This document shows, in pieces, positions 45,568 through 55,592 of a stretch of 64,000 nucleotides of DNA (positions are counted from its first letter, which is position 1; each line of letters begins with the position of its first letter). A program made the translations under genes and the position numbers. Source of the DNA: Bin80 sp026708685 (GTDB lineage Bacteria; Bacteroidota; Rhodothermia; Rhodothermales; Bin80). The DNA is taken from positions 2,666,001 to 2,730,000 of the forward strand of contig OZ241742.1 of assembly GCA_965200955.1 (NCBI GenBank). The letters are read 5' to 3'. The notes under the pieces are model-generated. The model was not told the DNA's origin. It ran no database searches and saw nothing but the letters and a program-made list of their open reading frames with translations.

Positions 45568-46593
45568 TTATGGAATGGCTCCATGCGTCCGTAAAGGAAT
45601 ACGAAGAAGATTCATATTTGCAGTCACATAAAGCGTGGATCCATCATCACCGAAAGCACAATTAGCCGTTGCAGTCGTTGTATTGATCGTGCCAAGGTGA
45701 TCTCCTTCTGGATTGAACACTAAGATCCCGCCTGGTCCACTGGCAAATATGTTTCCATGAACATCTACTTTTAATCCATCAGGTAACCCTGGAAATTCAT
45801 TGCCCACTTTATCGGTTGCATCAAAAAATACCCGACCATTGCTGAGTGAACCATCGGGGAGGACATCATACGCCATCCAGATGGCTTCTTCGGGGTTAGA
45901 GTTTGATACATAGAGGATCTTCTCATCAGGTGAAAAGGCTAATCCATTAGGGTGACTCAATTCAGATTCAAGAAGAGTCACCTGTCCATCTGGAGTAAGA
46001 CTGTACACGCCTTGAAAATCAATCTCTTTGGATGGATCCGACATTCCCTCCACCAAGCCATAGGCTGGGTCTGTAAAGTAAAGAGTGCCGCTGGAGTGTA
46101 ATACTAAATCATTAGGACTATGTAATTTTGCCCCATCAAATTGATCAACAACCGTATCTAAGGCTGAGTCATGATCTGAAAGATTCCCTTTCAGCTGAGC
46201 TATCCGCCTGTCACCATGCTGGGCAATCAATAGATGTCTCTCTGAGTTGATGGTTAATCCATTAGATCCTAATGCCCCTGCTCGGTCTACACTGCCCGTA
46301 TAGCCTGATGGTTCAAGGAATACTTGAAGATCATTTTCTGCACTCCATTGATAGATTTTGTTGGTGTACACGTCTGAAAACAATAGAAATTCATGTTCTC
46401 TCACCCATACAGGGCCTTCGGTCCAATAAAATCCATCTGCCAATACTTCAAGTTGAGCATCAGGATCAATTAGATCTTCTAGGGCTTCATGATGGAGTTC
46501 TACAGAGCCGATCAACTGTTGAGCGGATGTAGGGAATACATGGAGGACGGATATCAAGAATGATAGTCCAAAAAAATAGTTTAACATAGTCAT
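45568..46593 (-). CDS. Exported SMP-30/gluconolactonase-family lactonase
   Basis: A 341-residue six-bladed propeller with a signal peptide (TSAQQ). Metal-site blades include EGPVWV, SPNDLVLHSSGTLYFTDPAYG, HPNGLAFSPDEKILYVSNS and DGLKVDVHGNIFAS. The family opens sugar lactones, the product of PQQ sugar dehydrogenases, so it fits directly downstream of the dehydrogenase's chemistry. It is 9 nt after the cytochrome c gene in the same direction. Confidence 0.87.
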   Translation of the reverse strand: MTMLNYFFGLSFLISVLHVFPTSAQQLIGSVELHHEALEDLIDPDAQLEVLADGFYWTEGPVWVREHEFLLFSDVYTNKIYQWSAENDLQVFLEPSGYTGSVDRAGALGSNGLTINSERHLLIAQHGDRRIAQLKGNLSDHDSALDTVVDQFDGAKLHSPNDLVLHSSGTLYFTDPAYGLVEGMSDPSKEIDFQGVYSLTPDGQVTLLESELSHPNGLAFSPDEKILYVSNSNPEEAIWMAYDVLPDGSLSNGRVFFDATDKVGNEFPGLPDGLKVDVHGNIFASGPGGILVFNPEGDHLGTINTTTATANCAFGDDGSTLYVTANMNLLRIPLRTHGAIP

Positions 46594-46601
46594 GTGTGGT
46601 T

Positions 46602-47135
46602 TTATGAATCTGGGTTTTGTGTTGAGGAATTCAACACGCCTAATGAATCTGGTATCCCTTGGTTGGTGGAATCAGACAATTCAGTTGTCGTCCATGCCTG
46701 TGAACGATCAACGGTGTGTTCCCGCACCAACCGTACCTCGTCTTCGGTGATTTCGGATGCATCGTTTTCCCATGCCGTTCTAATATACGTGAGTAGTGCG
46801 GCGATTTCTTGATCATTCATAAATGTTTTCCACGGAGGCATAACGCCAGTGTAAACCATTTCGCCTACTTGCATTTGCCCCATGACTCCATCCAATACAA
46901 TTCGAGTCAAGCGTCCTTGATCGCCGGTCACCCAATCCACTCCATTGAGAGGGGGAAAAACACCCATGATGCCTTCACCATTGGCTTGATGACAGGAAGC
47001 ACAGTGACTTAAATACAATGTCTCACCATCTGGGTCTTGTGAACTTTGTGCATAGCTGTTTACGTTCACTGTTAACAAGAATGATGATTCAATAGATAAA
47101 AACAGTTTCAACAAAAAAATAGGTCTTATCACCAT
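46602..47135 (-). CDS. Periplasmic class I cytochrome c
   Basis: A 177-residue exported cytochrome with one haem site CASCH (C45-H49). GVMPPWKTFMNDQEIAALLTYIRTAW provides the Met ligand and the closing helix of the CytC fold. A Ser/Thr-rich C-terminal extension follows. It leads the minus-strand cluster (cytochrome, lactonase, phosphatase, PQQ dehydrogenase), so it is the likely electron acceptor of the dehydrogenase. Confidence 0.87.
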   Translation of the reverse strand: MVIRPIFLLKLFLSIESSFLLTVNVNSYAQSSQDPDGETLYLSHCASCHQANGEGIMGVFPPLNGVDWVTGDQGRLTRIVLDGVMGQMQVGEMVYTGVMPPWKTFMNDQEIAALLTYIRTAWENDASEITEDEVRLVREHTVDRSQAWTTTELSDSTNQGIPDSLGVLNSSTQNPDS

Positions 47136-47325
47136 GAAGCAATTAAATTTGTTAAATATAAGAATATACTTCAGTCATCTACTATACAAGGATATTAGAA
47201 AACAAAGAATCATATATTCATGAACTCAATGATATAAACTAAACTCAACAAAAACGGCATAAAAGGAACTTAGCTGTTGAAGTCCATTAGTGTCAGAGTC
47301 CCATATTGTAAGACAAGAGTTGAAG

Positions 47326-48714
47326 TCATCTTGATTCTCGTTGCCCCGCACCAGCCGCTAATCCAGCCGCTAACGCAATTATGAAAAGGTAATTCTTCAG
47401 AAAAAAAGGGTTTTGAGTCAAAGTGGAGATAGTAACTGCAATTAATGGCACAGACCCTGCCAAACCTGCCAAACGTGTCCATAGATCGGTTATATCGCTC
47501 TGGAATGCACGCAATCCTAATTTTGTTGCAGAATACCAGAAGATAAGTACTAATCCAAGCCCCCATAACCCATATTTGTACCACATTGCGATGTATCCAT
47601 TGTGTACAAATGTATCCATATGGGTAGTTTGATGGACAATATCATAAAATAAGTATGATACTCCAGGGCCATACCCAATCAAAGGATTAACAATGATTTT
47701 TTCAAATACAGCATAAGTTTCACGAAATCGGTTAATCAGTGAAAGATCTTGGGTTATGGATGAAGCAATAGAGACAAAACGTTCTGATATGCCCTCAACG
47801 ATCACATTCAAAAATGGGCCTACGAGCAATAATCCTACTCCAAGAATAAGAACTGTTACAATAGACCCCGTAAATAATATCTTGACTTTTTCAGGCCGAC
47901 GAACCAACAAAGTCAAGATAATTGCTCCTAATAAAAATGCTAGCCATGACCCGCGAGCTTGTGTCATAATTAATCCTGCAAATGTAAGAACAAGTGAACT
48001 TGCAGAGAGTAGCAACATTACAGGTCCACGGGCATGAATAATCAAGACTAGACTCATTAGCGAACCTACGAGCAATAGACAATCATTCACGGGCACTCGT
48101 GACCCAGCAATCTGCCATAGTTGCGTTGCTCCTAATAAATCCGATGCATATTCAAAAACATTGATGAGTGCTACCAGAGCACTCATAGCTACAATCGTTA
48201 AAAGAAGAAACTTAGGACCATACTTGTGTTCTGCAACAACGTGTTTTACGGGAAAGTAAATCAAAAACATGGAGAGAGAAATTAATTCACTCACTGCTAC
48301 ACGGTAATCTCCTTGAAACAAACCAGTCAAAATCAAAGTAAATGGAAGAAGGAGTAAAAAAAGGGCAAGTGACAAATCCGTTCTATCCACTAGAATCTGT
48401 TGAGATGAAATACCTTGATACAAGAACCAAGAACCAAGAACCGCGAAAAGATAGACAGCATATATGACTTCAGTGATTTGAAACCCCATCTCATTTGAAG
48501 CTATCACCGCAAATCCGATGACAACGGTGACTAAATTAATCGTTGGGTTAGCAAATAAAGTGCATATTACTACAGCTCCTATAATGATTATAGGTAGAGA
48601 AACAGAATAGAGCAATGATCCAGTTGACACCACTAGAATAGTCAAAACTATTCCCAAAAACAAGCACCCGGTTACTATGATATGTCCGGTATTGTATAAT
48701 TTTCCATTGGTCAT
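47326..48714 (-). CDS. O-antigen ligase / polysaccharide polymerase (Wzy_C)
   Basis: A 462-residue membrane protein with about 11-12 TM helices. The large periplasmic loop contains the Wzy_C/O-antigen ligase motif region RFRETYAVFEKIIVNPLIGYGPG and VHNGYI. It polymerises or ligates polysaccharide repeats outside the inner membrane. It is the last gene of the exopolysaccharide cluster, 69 nt after the chain-length protein. Confidence 0.82.
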   Translation of the reverse strand: MTNGKLYNTGHIIVTGCLFLGIVLTILVVSTGSLLYSVSLPIIIIGAVVICTLFANPTINLVTVVIGFAVIASNEMGFQITEVIYAVYLFAVLGSWFLYQGISSQQILVDRTDLSLALFLLLLPFTLILTGLFQGDYRVAVSELISLSMFLIYFPVKHVVAEHKYGPKFLLLTIVAMSALVALINVFEYASDLLGATQLWQIAGSRVPVNDCLLLVGSLMSLVLIIHARGPVMLLLSASSLVLTFAGLIMTQARGSWLAFLLGAIILTLLVRRPEKVKILFTGSIVTVLILGVGLLLVGPFLNVIVEGISERFVSIASSITQDLSLINRFRETYAVFEKIIVNPLIGYGPGVSYLFYDIVHQTTHMDTFVHNGYIAMWYKYGLWGLGLVLIFWYSATKLGLRAFQSDITDLWTRLAGLAGSVPLIAVTISTLTQNPFFLKNYLFIIALAAGLAAGAGQRESR

Positions 48715-48783
48715 TATTGATGAACTTGTGTAATTTGAGAACTATCAATTACGTTTAGATTTGAAGTAGTAATTGTTAGGAGT

Positions 48784-49935
48784 TTATGGATTTAACCGTG
48801 AATTAATTAAGGAATGATTATTTTTCCACCAAGCCATGAATAAAACATAAACCAATGAGAGCATTAAACCAGATAATGTACTCGCTACGCAAATGGCAGC
48901 CCGCCAGGGACGAGCTTTTTCAGTGGGTGGGATGGCCGGATCTAAAACCTGAACCGATTTAGCTGAACGTTCCTCAGATAATCGTGCCTCCTCTAACAAT
49001 GGTCTTGCAAATTCTACAAGACTTGATAAGATAACAGACTCCACCTGTAACTCCGCAAATTGGAATGCCACATCAGGTAATTCATCTTGTGAAATAGGCA
49101 TGATTCGTTCGCCACCCTCTAAGGCTCGGTCATAGGACTCTCTAGCGTTTTCTACCGCCTTCTGAGCGGCACGTGTTTGAGAATGATTTGGACCATAGAG
49201 GTAAAGTAGATTATCAAACTCTAATTCGGCAAGAAAAATTTGAGATCTCCATTCGGTTAACCCTTCAATGAAAGCGGGTCCTTGAGTCGTAAGATCAATG
49301 ATTCCAGTATTTTGCTGAAGCTCGCGAATAGATTGAAGGACAGAGTTGAGACTATCGTCAATTTCGTGATAGCGCTTCTCCACAGTTATTCGGTAGGATT
49401 TCGCAGTTTCAGTTGACAAATCTGTACTCAATTGATTCAACTCGGAGACAAAGAAGTTTGCCATGTCTGCAGCCCGCTCTGGATCTTGGTCGTAAACTTG
49501 AATAGATAAGTAATTATATTCGTTATCTACAATGAACTCGGTATTAGCACTTAACTCCTGTAATGCATCCTTCATCGGAGATTCACCATCCGAAAGATCA
49601 TAGATAGTAATTAAGTCAAATTCCTCAACAACATTTTGATTGAGAGTACGACTGTTAAGAATGGCAAGTTCTTGTTGGTAATCACTTACAATTCCGCCGA
49701 GAAGAGAGGATGCTGCAGATGTTGAACGCCCTCCAAGAATACTTGATAGTAAACCCGTAGATGTCTGACCGGGAATTAAAAGCCTCGTCTCTGCTAGATA
49801 CCAGTTGGGAAGAAAAAGACTGATGATCACAGCAGAAATGCCCGTAAACCCGGTGATTCCAATGATCAACCACTTTTGAGCAAGGATCGCTCGGATAGAT
49901 GACCAAAAAATTTCTGCTGACTTAGTGTCCGTCAT
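48784..49935 (-). CDS. Wzz/GumC-type polysaccharide co-polymerase without kinase
   Basis: A 383-residue protein with two TM helices, one near 25-45 (IGITGFTGISAVIISLFLP) and one near 345-370. A long periplasmic coiled-coil region lies between them, and PTEKARPWRA is the PxxP-type motif before TM2. It controls chain length and opens the export channel with the Wza-like partner. The C-terminal tyrosine-kinase domain of Wzc types is absent; a separate kinase was not seen. Overlaps the Wza-like gene by 4 nt. Confidence 0.84.
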   Translation of the reverse strand: MTDTKSAEIFWSSIRAILAQKWLIIGITGFTGISAVIISLFLPNWYLAETRLLIPGQTSTGLLSSILGGRSTSAASSLLGGIVSDYQQELAILNSRTLNQNVVEEFDLITIYDLSDGESPMKDALQELSANTEFIVDNEYNYLSIQVYDQDPERAADMANFFVSELNQLSTDLSTETAKSYRITVEKRYHEIDDSLNSVLQSIRELQQNTGIIDLTTQGPAFIEGLTEWRSQIFLAELEFDNLLYLYGPNHSQTRAAQKAVENARESYDRALEGGERIMPISQDELPDVAFQFAELQVESVILSSLVEFARPLLEEARLSEERSAKSVQVLDPAIPPTEKARPWRAAICVASTLSGLMLSLVYVLFMAWWKNNHSLINSRLNP

Positions 49936-51650
49936 CGAAAGAGAGCAATAATGGTGGCAGCCAATCCAGTTGCTACAGAAATCCCAGTAACAATCGTCTG
50001 GGTTCTCTGTAATCGTATTTGACGATTCCTTACGGTTAAGTCTTCCAGCCAGCCAACAAAAATAGCATCACCTGGATGAACAATCTCGTTTGATCCTCGG
50101 CGGACAATGCCGCCACTGCCTCCATAGACATAGACATTCTCCGCAGCTGGACCTTCTCCACCTGCACGTTCAACATAATATTTAGCCGTCTTCCCAGAGA
50201 TAAAATTCACAAATCCAGGTTGTGGGACGTGTCCAGTGACATAAATGGTTCCTTCATCACGCGGGAAAATAAGCCGGTCTCCGTCAAAAAGCACAACATC
50301 TTCAGAGCTGCCGTCTAACGCACCGGCAAGGTCAACAGCAACATGGGTTCCAATTTTACCAGAAAAAGACCTCTGGAATCCTTGAGTAAACTCAATCGCC
50401 ATATCATCTCCGATAGTAGGGGATTGTTGCTGAGTTATGGCCGGAACATCTGGAGGTGCAGATATCAGCTTATCAGAACTTGAACGTTCTAATACGGCAC
50501 CTGTCAGATTAGCTCCATCCCTCAAGCCTCCAGCCAATTCAACCAGTTCGCTAACCGTTGTCGTACCACCTTGAATGACATATTCTCCTGGATAGGTAAC
50601 CCACCCAAGAATGCTAGCCACTGCCGATTGCGGCTCATAAATGGTGATATGATCCTCTGGCATTAATGGAAATGAAGCAATGGAGTCAATTTGAAGATCT
50701 TCAACACTGAGGTCTAATATGGTATTGGACGATGCTTGACTCCAACGTATCAAACGAAACTGAACAGACCTGTCAAGTTCGCGTCCTCCATTGGCAAGGT
50801 TAAGAATACTCATGACCGTATCATCAGGTCTCCAGTCATAGATACCTGGCCAAGCAACACCTCCCGAAACCCGAATACCTTCATGGACGGGGTGATAAGC
50901 GGGAACATTGATTTGATCTCCATCTCTTAAAACTGGGTTGAAATCTGTATTCCCAGTTGTTTGATAACGCGTAAAATCAACTAAATCTTCTGTGCCGTCT
51001 AAATGTTGTATTCTGATATTCCGAAGAGCGGGTACATAAAGATCATTCATCTTGAGATGAAGACTACTCTCAGGAATCGCAAAGTCAACTTTCACATCAT
51101 CTTTGGTGAGTCTTGTCGTGAGTAGAGCAGACGAGAGTGCTTGTTGAATCACATCACTAATTCGTGATCGGGGGAGCATCAAATACCGTCCAGTTTCGAG
51201 AACAGACCCAGTCACATGGACATAAAAACTTCGGGCCTGCACTAGGGATAAACTCACGGGTGCATTGGAATAACGCGTTTGCATCATCTGAGTTGCCTCC
51301 GCAACGACTTCGGAAAGAGATCGCCCACTTGCATGAACGGAGCCAGCTTCAGGCAATATAAGCGAGCCAGAAACGGACACGGTAATGGGAATCTCAACGG
51401 GTGTAACTCCACCAATCATTAATGTGAAGATATCTCCAGGTCCAACAAAGTATTCATCAGGATCAATTGCCCCTTCAAGGGCTAGCATACCCGATTGGGC
51501 AATCTGGGTCATAATAGATCCTTGAATCTGAGACTGCTGATCATCGCCCGAGAAGAAGATGTTACTGCTATTTAGAACTTGAGCAGATGCATGAAGAGGA
51601 CCATGCAACAAGGACACAAGAACAATCCACGAGAAAACAAATCTATACAT
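49932..51650 (-). CDS. Wza-like polysaccharide export protein with SLBB domains
   Basis: I start at ATG 51650, which gives a normal signal peptide (MYRFVFSWIVLVSLL...ASAQ); an in-frame ATG at 51803 would add 51 unlikely residues. A Poly_export domain (DEYFVGPGDIFTLMIGG) is followed by several SLBB repeats (VHVTGSVLETGRYLMLPRSR, IRVSGGVAWPGIYDW, LGWVTYPGEYVIQGG, IYVTGHVPQPGFVNF). A TM helix near the C-terminus (VTGISVATGLAATIIALF) is unusual for Wza but known in longer Bacteroidota exporters. Forms the outer-membrane or trans-envelope channel. Confidence 0.85.
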   Translation of the reverse strand: MYRFVFSWIVLVSLLHGPLHASAQVLNSSNIFFSGDDQQSQIQGSIMTQIAQSGMLALEGAIDPDEYFVGPGDIFTLMIGGVTPVEIPITVSVSGSLILPEAGSVHASGRSLSEVVAEATQMMQTRYSNAPVSLSLVQARSFYVHVTGSVLETGRYLMLPRSRISDVIQQALSSALLTTRLTKDDVKVDFAIPESSLHLKMNDLYVPALRNIRIQHLDGTEDLVDFTRYQTTGNTDFNPVLRDGDQINVPAYHPVHEGIRVSGGVAWPGIYDWRPDDTVMSILNLANGGRELDRSVQFRLIRWSQASSNTILDLSVEDLQIDSIASFPLMPEDHITIYEPQSAVASILGWVTYPGEYVIQGGTTTVSELVELAGGLRDGANLTGAVLERSSSDKLISAPPDVPAITQQQSPTIGDDMAIEFTQGFQRSFSGKIGTHVAVDLAGALDGSSEDVVLFDGDRLIFPRDEGTIYVTGHVPQPGFVNFISGKTAKYYVERAGGEGPAAENVYVYGGSGGIVRRGSNEIVHPGDAIFVGWLEDLTVRNRQIRLQRTQTIVTGISVATGLAATIIALFR

Positions 51651-51875
51651 CGGCAAATGAAAGAATGGTGTGCAAAGGGGAAAAACAGCCCGATGTAGCA
51701 AGTGTTGGGGTAATCTAATGAAAGCCCGTCTAACAGAAACTGGTTTGATATGTTTCATCTGATCAGCGAAAACTAAAGGAAGAAACGTTTTGAATTCATC
51801 CAATGATTAGAATGGGCAATCATGAAAATTGAATCCATAGGCAGTTGGATATACAACTGGAATTAGTGGGAAATA

Positions 51876-53030
51876 TTATGGACGATCTTCATGGTGAACA
51901 CTTTCAATGAGCTTGATCCATTGATTACGGACGGCATCTGGGCTAAATATGGTTTCGTAGTGGTGATGTGCTCTCTTGGATTGATCAAGCCACACCGTAT
52001 CATCGGTTAGAGATTTCAATGCAAGTGCAATTGCGTTAGGATCGTGAGAGGGCACCAAAGTGGCTCCTTGTTCAACATTAACAAGTGCTTCAAAAACTGG
52101 ACGTTTGGTAATGATCAATGGAGTTGCTGTACTCAGTGCCTCAATAATAGCTAGTGGTTGTGCCTCATGGCTCAATACACTTGGAAGAACGAAGGCATGT
52201 GCCCTACGATGTAGTTCAGCAACTGTAGAACGATCATCAATGGGTCCGTGGACGGTTACATCGTTTGAAAGTCCTAATTGTTGTACTTTTGAATGAAAGT
52301 GTTTTTCATCGCCATCTTGATTCCAACGTCCAGCAAAATCGGCTTTGATAGAAATGCCAAGTTTTTGAGCAATTGCGAGTCCCTGTAGCAGGTCATAACA
52401 TCCTTTTTGTCTCATTATATGGCTTAAAAATAAAACTCTGAGGTGCTTGGAAGACGAATAGTCCTGACGCTTCGTAAGAATCTGCTCTTTGGAAGCGAGA
52501 GGTAGAACATAATTAGGAATCACATGGAGCTTATGACTTGGAATCCATTTAGAGACCTGATTGGCGAGTTCATCGCTCAAAACTACAATATGGTTGAGAC
52601 GGCGTACTAAACGACGAGCAGTGGGTGCTGTTTTCCAGTCTGTAAAGATGCGGGAAAAATTTCCCCAGTGCACCACAGCAATGATAGGCTGCTGGTTTGT
52701 TAGACAGGGAATCACGGTCAAGATATCACGCCAGTGGCCCGATGATTGTCCAGAAATACTGGGCCACACCACAATGTGCCCATCTGAGAGTCTAGTTTGG
52801 ATCCTGTGCTTTAGCCCTAAATAGTGACCGACTGTACGCGTGAACCCAGAAAGTCCTGAGGGTAACATTGATCGGTGGGGGAGGGTGGTGCTTAGCTGTT
52901 TAATTTCATATTCTTGTTGTAGCAAGTTTGAGAGGGATTGAGTTGCAAGACTCTGTCCATCAATCGGCGGAGGAAACCGCCCAAGTATATGGAGGGACTT
53001 TTTTAACATTGATTCATCGTCATCCAACAA
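51876..53030 (-). CDS. GT-B glycosyltransferase (GT4-like)
   Basis: A 384-residue transferase. The N-lobe begins LHILGRFPPPIDGQSLATQ. The C-lobe carries LRVLFLSHIMRQKGCYDLLQGL and the donor-site motif HAFVLPSVLSHEAQPLAIIEAL with the E-x7-E pattern of GT4. It adds a sugar to the lipid-linked repeat of the exopolysaccharide. First gene of the cluster, about 225 nt upstream of the exporter start. MLKKSLHILG seven codons downstream is an alternative start. Confidence 0.85.
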   Translation of the reverse strand: MLDDDESMLKKSLHILGRFPPPIDGQSLATQSLSNLLQQEYEIKQLSTTLPHRSMLPSGLSGFTRTVGHYLGLKHRIQTRLSDGHIVVWPSISGQSSGHWRDILTVIPCLTNQQPIIAVVHWGNFSRIFTDWKTAPTARRLVRRLNHIVVLSDELANQVSKWIPSHKLHVIPNYVLPLASKEQILTKRQDYSSSKHLRVLFLSHIMRQKGCYDLLQGLAIAQKLGISIKADFAGRWNQDGDEKHFHSKVQQLGLSNDVTVHGPIDDRSTVAELHRRAHAFVLPSVLSHEAQPLAIIEALSTATPLIITKRPVFEALVNVEQGATLVPSHDPNAIALALKSLTDDTVWLDQSKRAHHHYETIFSPDAVRNQWIKLIESVHHEDRP

Positions 53031-53178
53031 TTCAACTCTACGAAGAATATTGTTTTCTCATCTCCATTCTCTGCATGGGATGCAGGAAGCGATTGGTGGG
53101 ATGTATAATCCAAAAGGATCAATACTGACCTTGATACGGTGATATGGCGCGAGAACAGGTCTAAGAGTTGTCAATCAC

Positions 53179-53640
53179 TTACTCTGATACGATTAGGACA
53201 AGGTCGTATTCGTGATCAATTATCTGAACGGTTTCTCTGAAGAAAGGAACAATATAGCGTCCTTTTTGATCACGGGTTAGTTCAGCAGAGGTGAAGGTAA
53301 GGAACTCTCCGTCATATGTACCCTGAAAGGTATAATCCATCATAATGCGATTTGATGTCACACTTCGCTCTAGTTCATAGCGACGCACTTCATCAAAATT
53401 TTTGCCTACATGGAGTGAAACATTAGAAATTTCATAATCACGTCGTATCCTAACGGTAGCTGGTGTTGATCCCTGCTGAGAGCCATCAACAAATAACCAA
53501 GCTCGCTTGACCGAAAATGGCTGTGACCCACTTGAGTCTTTAGGTGCTCTTGAGGTAACGGTTACGCCCAGCGGAGTCGTGATACATCCCCAAAGAAGCA
53601 GTACAGCAACAAAAAAGGGAGGTAGAAAGTGGCGCATCAA
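53179..53640 (-). CDS. Small lipoprotein, unknown
   Basis: 153 residues with lipobox LLWGC. After a Ser-rich linker comes a beta-rich domain (FSVKRAWLFVDGSQQGSTPATV, YELERSVTSNRIMMDYTFQGT). No family is recognised. It is 148 nt upstream of the glycosyltransferase in the same direction and may be an envelope component of the exopolysaccharide machinery or unrelated. Confidence 0.55.
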   Translation of the reverse strand: MMRHFLPPFFVAVLLLWGCITTPLGVTVTSRAPKDSSGSQPFSVKRAWLFVDGSQQGSTPATVRIRRDYEISNVSLHVGKNFDEVRRYELERSVTSNRIMMDYTFQGTYDGEFLTFTSAELTRDQKGRYIVPFFRETVQIIDHEYDLVLIVSE

Positions 53641-54226
53641 TTTGGAAAATATGAATCAAATCATCGTTCGATACATTTCAATGATTCAAATTATTAGTAG
53701 GGGAAAGTAGACCGAATTACTGATTTTTTAACATCATTGGAGATAAATGGTTTCACAATCATCATCAATCCTGATAGAGAATGACCGTTTACATATTAGG
53801 TCATCAATTCTCTGCAAACATATATTTCCACAAAAATACTAAATGCATACATATGTATTGAGGGGATAAAGTCGTAAAATTTCTGAAAAACATTGTATTT
53901 ACATATATAATTACAGCACATTCCACTGATGAAAGGTTAGAATTTGATGATGAGAAGATTGGAATAAAAAGAGGTAGACTCGGTAAAAGTGGTTCAGCAG
54001 ATCATTCTATCATTTTTTGGAGCGACAGCCATAGACATATGTTCATTATTGTGAAGTTTTTTAATCATATGATTTTATGAAAAGATACCGTTTTCGATCA
54101 AGATAGGTTTGGTAGCATGGTTGGCTTTTCATCTGATTCTTCTTGTTCAAAAGATGATGATCTTGACTGTTGCAATTCATTTATGCTTAAATTGTAGATT
54201 ATGTAGACCACTAACATCTTACTACT
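53641..54226. other. 586-nt AT-rich divergent intergenic region
   Basis: No convincing gene. Contains a long imperfect dyad (AGAGAATGACC 53776-53786 with GGTC-ATCA-ATTCTCT 53799-53813) and a perfect 12-bp palindrome ATACATATGTAT near 53850. It should hold promoters for the lipoprotein gene (-) and the sugar-porter operon (+). Confidence 0.4.
53776..53813. promoter_or_regulatory. Long dyad in the divergent region
   Basis: AGAGAAT-GACC pairs with GGTC-(ATCA)-ATTCTCT, an 11-bp stem with a 4-nt bulge and a 12-nt loop, about 135 nt upstream of the lipoprotein start. Operator or leader structure. Confidence 0.35.
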
Positions 54227-55585
54227 ATGACTCGTGTGATCTGGGCATCTGTTGTTGCAGCCCTTGGCGGCCTGCTCTTTGGATTTGATACCGCCGTGAT
54301 TTCAGGGGCCGAGGGTGCACTCAGAAATTTATACAACCCCACGTATGAATACCTGAGTACTCTCTTTGGATCACCTGCATTCTGGCATGGCACACTTGTG
54401 TCAAGTGCCTTGCTCGGAACCATCATTGGATCCCTCGCATTTGCAAAACCAGCTGATCGGTATGGACGACGTCCCATGCTCATGCTTATGGGGATCCTTT
54501 ATCTGGTATCCGCGATCGGTAGTGCTTTTGCGTGGAATGCAGAATCCTTTACTTTCTTTCGTTTGATTGGGGGGCTTGGGGTAGGTGGAGCATCCGTCGT
54601 GGCCCCAATGTATGTTGCTGAAATTGCACCCGCCAAAATGCGGGGGCGACTCGTCGCCATGGTTCAACTCAACATCGTACTTGGCATCCTGGTTGCCTAT
54701 CTCTCCAATTACATCATTGCGTCATTTGATTTGGGTAGTTTGGAATGGCGATGGATGTTTGGAGTAGAAGCCGTTCCTGCACTTGCCTTTACCTTACTGC
54801 TATTTACCAATCCACGAAGCCCCCGATGGCTGATTGCACAAGGACGCGATCAGGAAGCAGAAATCGTCTTAAAAGAGATTGGAGGTGGCAATTTTGATGT
54901 GACCAAAGAATTCAATGCAATACGTCATTCTCTAGAACAAGCGCGTGAACACCTTGCTGAAAAGTTCTTTCAACGCAAATATCTCACGCCCATTCTACTT
55001 GCCATTGCTATCGCGGCATTCAACCAACTCTCTGGAATCAATGCACTGATCTACTATACGCGTAGAATCTTTGAAATGGCAGGTGCATCAGGTACCTCAG
55101 CACTTCTGCAATCGGTTATCATTGGTGGGGTAAATCTCCTCATGACAGCTGCGGCCCTTACGGTTATTGATAAACTAGGACGAAAGAAATTGATGCTTGT
55201 AGGCTCCATAGGCTATATCGTGAGTCTATCAGCAACCGCCATTGCTTTCTATACCGATACCACCGGACCAGTAGTCTTGGCCAGTCTGATCGTATTTATT
55301 GGTTCTCATGCGTTTGGACAGGGTGCAGTGATCTGGGTGTTCATCGGCGAAATTTTTCCCAACAGTATTCGGGCACGAGGGCAAAGCCTTGGGAGTTTTG
55401 TTCACTGGATCATGGCAGCAGTCATATCCCTTACCTTCCCAATGATTGCCGAAGTATCGGGTGCCAATATCTTTGCATTTTATGCTGTTTGTATGATCGG
55501 GCAACTTCTGTGGGTCATCTTTGTCATGCCAGAAACCAAGGGAATTCCACTGGAAGAAATGAACAAAAAACTCGGTATTGACTGA
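54227..55585 (+). CDS. Sugar porter family MFS transporter (XylE/GalP-like)
   Basis: A 452-residue 12-TM transporter. Family signatures are GFDTAVISGA at TM1, DRYGRRPMLML in loop 2-3, GVGGASVVAPMYVAEIAPAKMRGR, PRSPRWL at the midpoint, IDKLGRKKLMLVG, and the C-terminal PETKGIPLEEM. All are typical of bacterial glucose, xylose or galactose:H+ symporters. The sodium/solute symporter gene starts 7 nt downstream, so two unrelated sugar carriers are co-transcribed. Confidence 0.92.
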   Translation: MTRVIWASVVAALGGLLFGFDTAVISGAEGALRNLYNPTYEYLSTLFGSPAFWHGTLVSSALLGTIIGSLAFAKPADRYGRRPMLMLMGILYLVSAIGSAFAWNAESFTFFRLIGGLGVGGASVVAPMYVAEIAPAKMRGRLVAMVQLNIVLGILVAYLSNYIIASFDLGSLEWRWMFGVEAVPALAFTLLLFTNPRSPRWLIAQGRDQEAEIVLKEIGGGNFDVTKEFNAIRHSLEQAREHLAEKFFQRKYLTPILLAIAIAAFNQLSGINALIYYTRRIFEMAGASGTSALLQSVIIGGVNLLMTAAALTVIDKLGRKKLMLVGSIGYIVSLSATAIAFYTDTTGPVVLASLIVFIGSHAFGQGAVIWVFIGEIFPNSIRARGQSLGSFVHWIMAAVISLTFPMIAEVSGANIFAFYAVCMIGQLLWVIFVMPETKGIPLEEMNKKLGID

Positions 55586-55592
55586 AATACGC

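Noticed and set aside
51651..51803. 51-residue N-terminal extension of the Wza-like exporter
   Set aside because: It precedes a complete signal peptide and is basic and unnatural; the internal ATG at 51650 is the better start.
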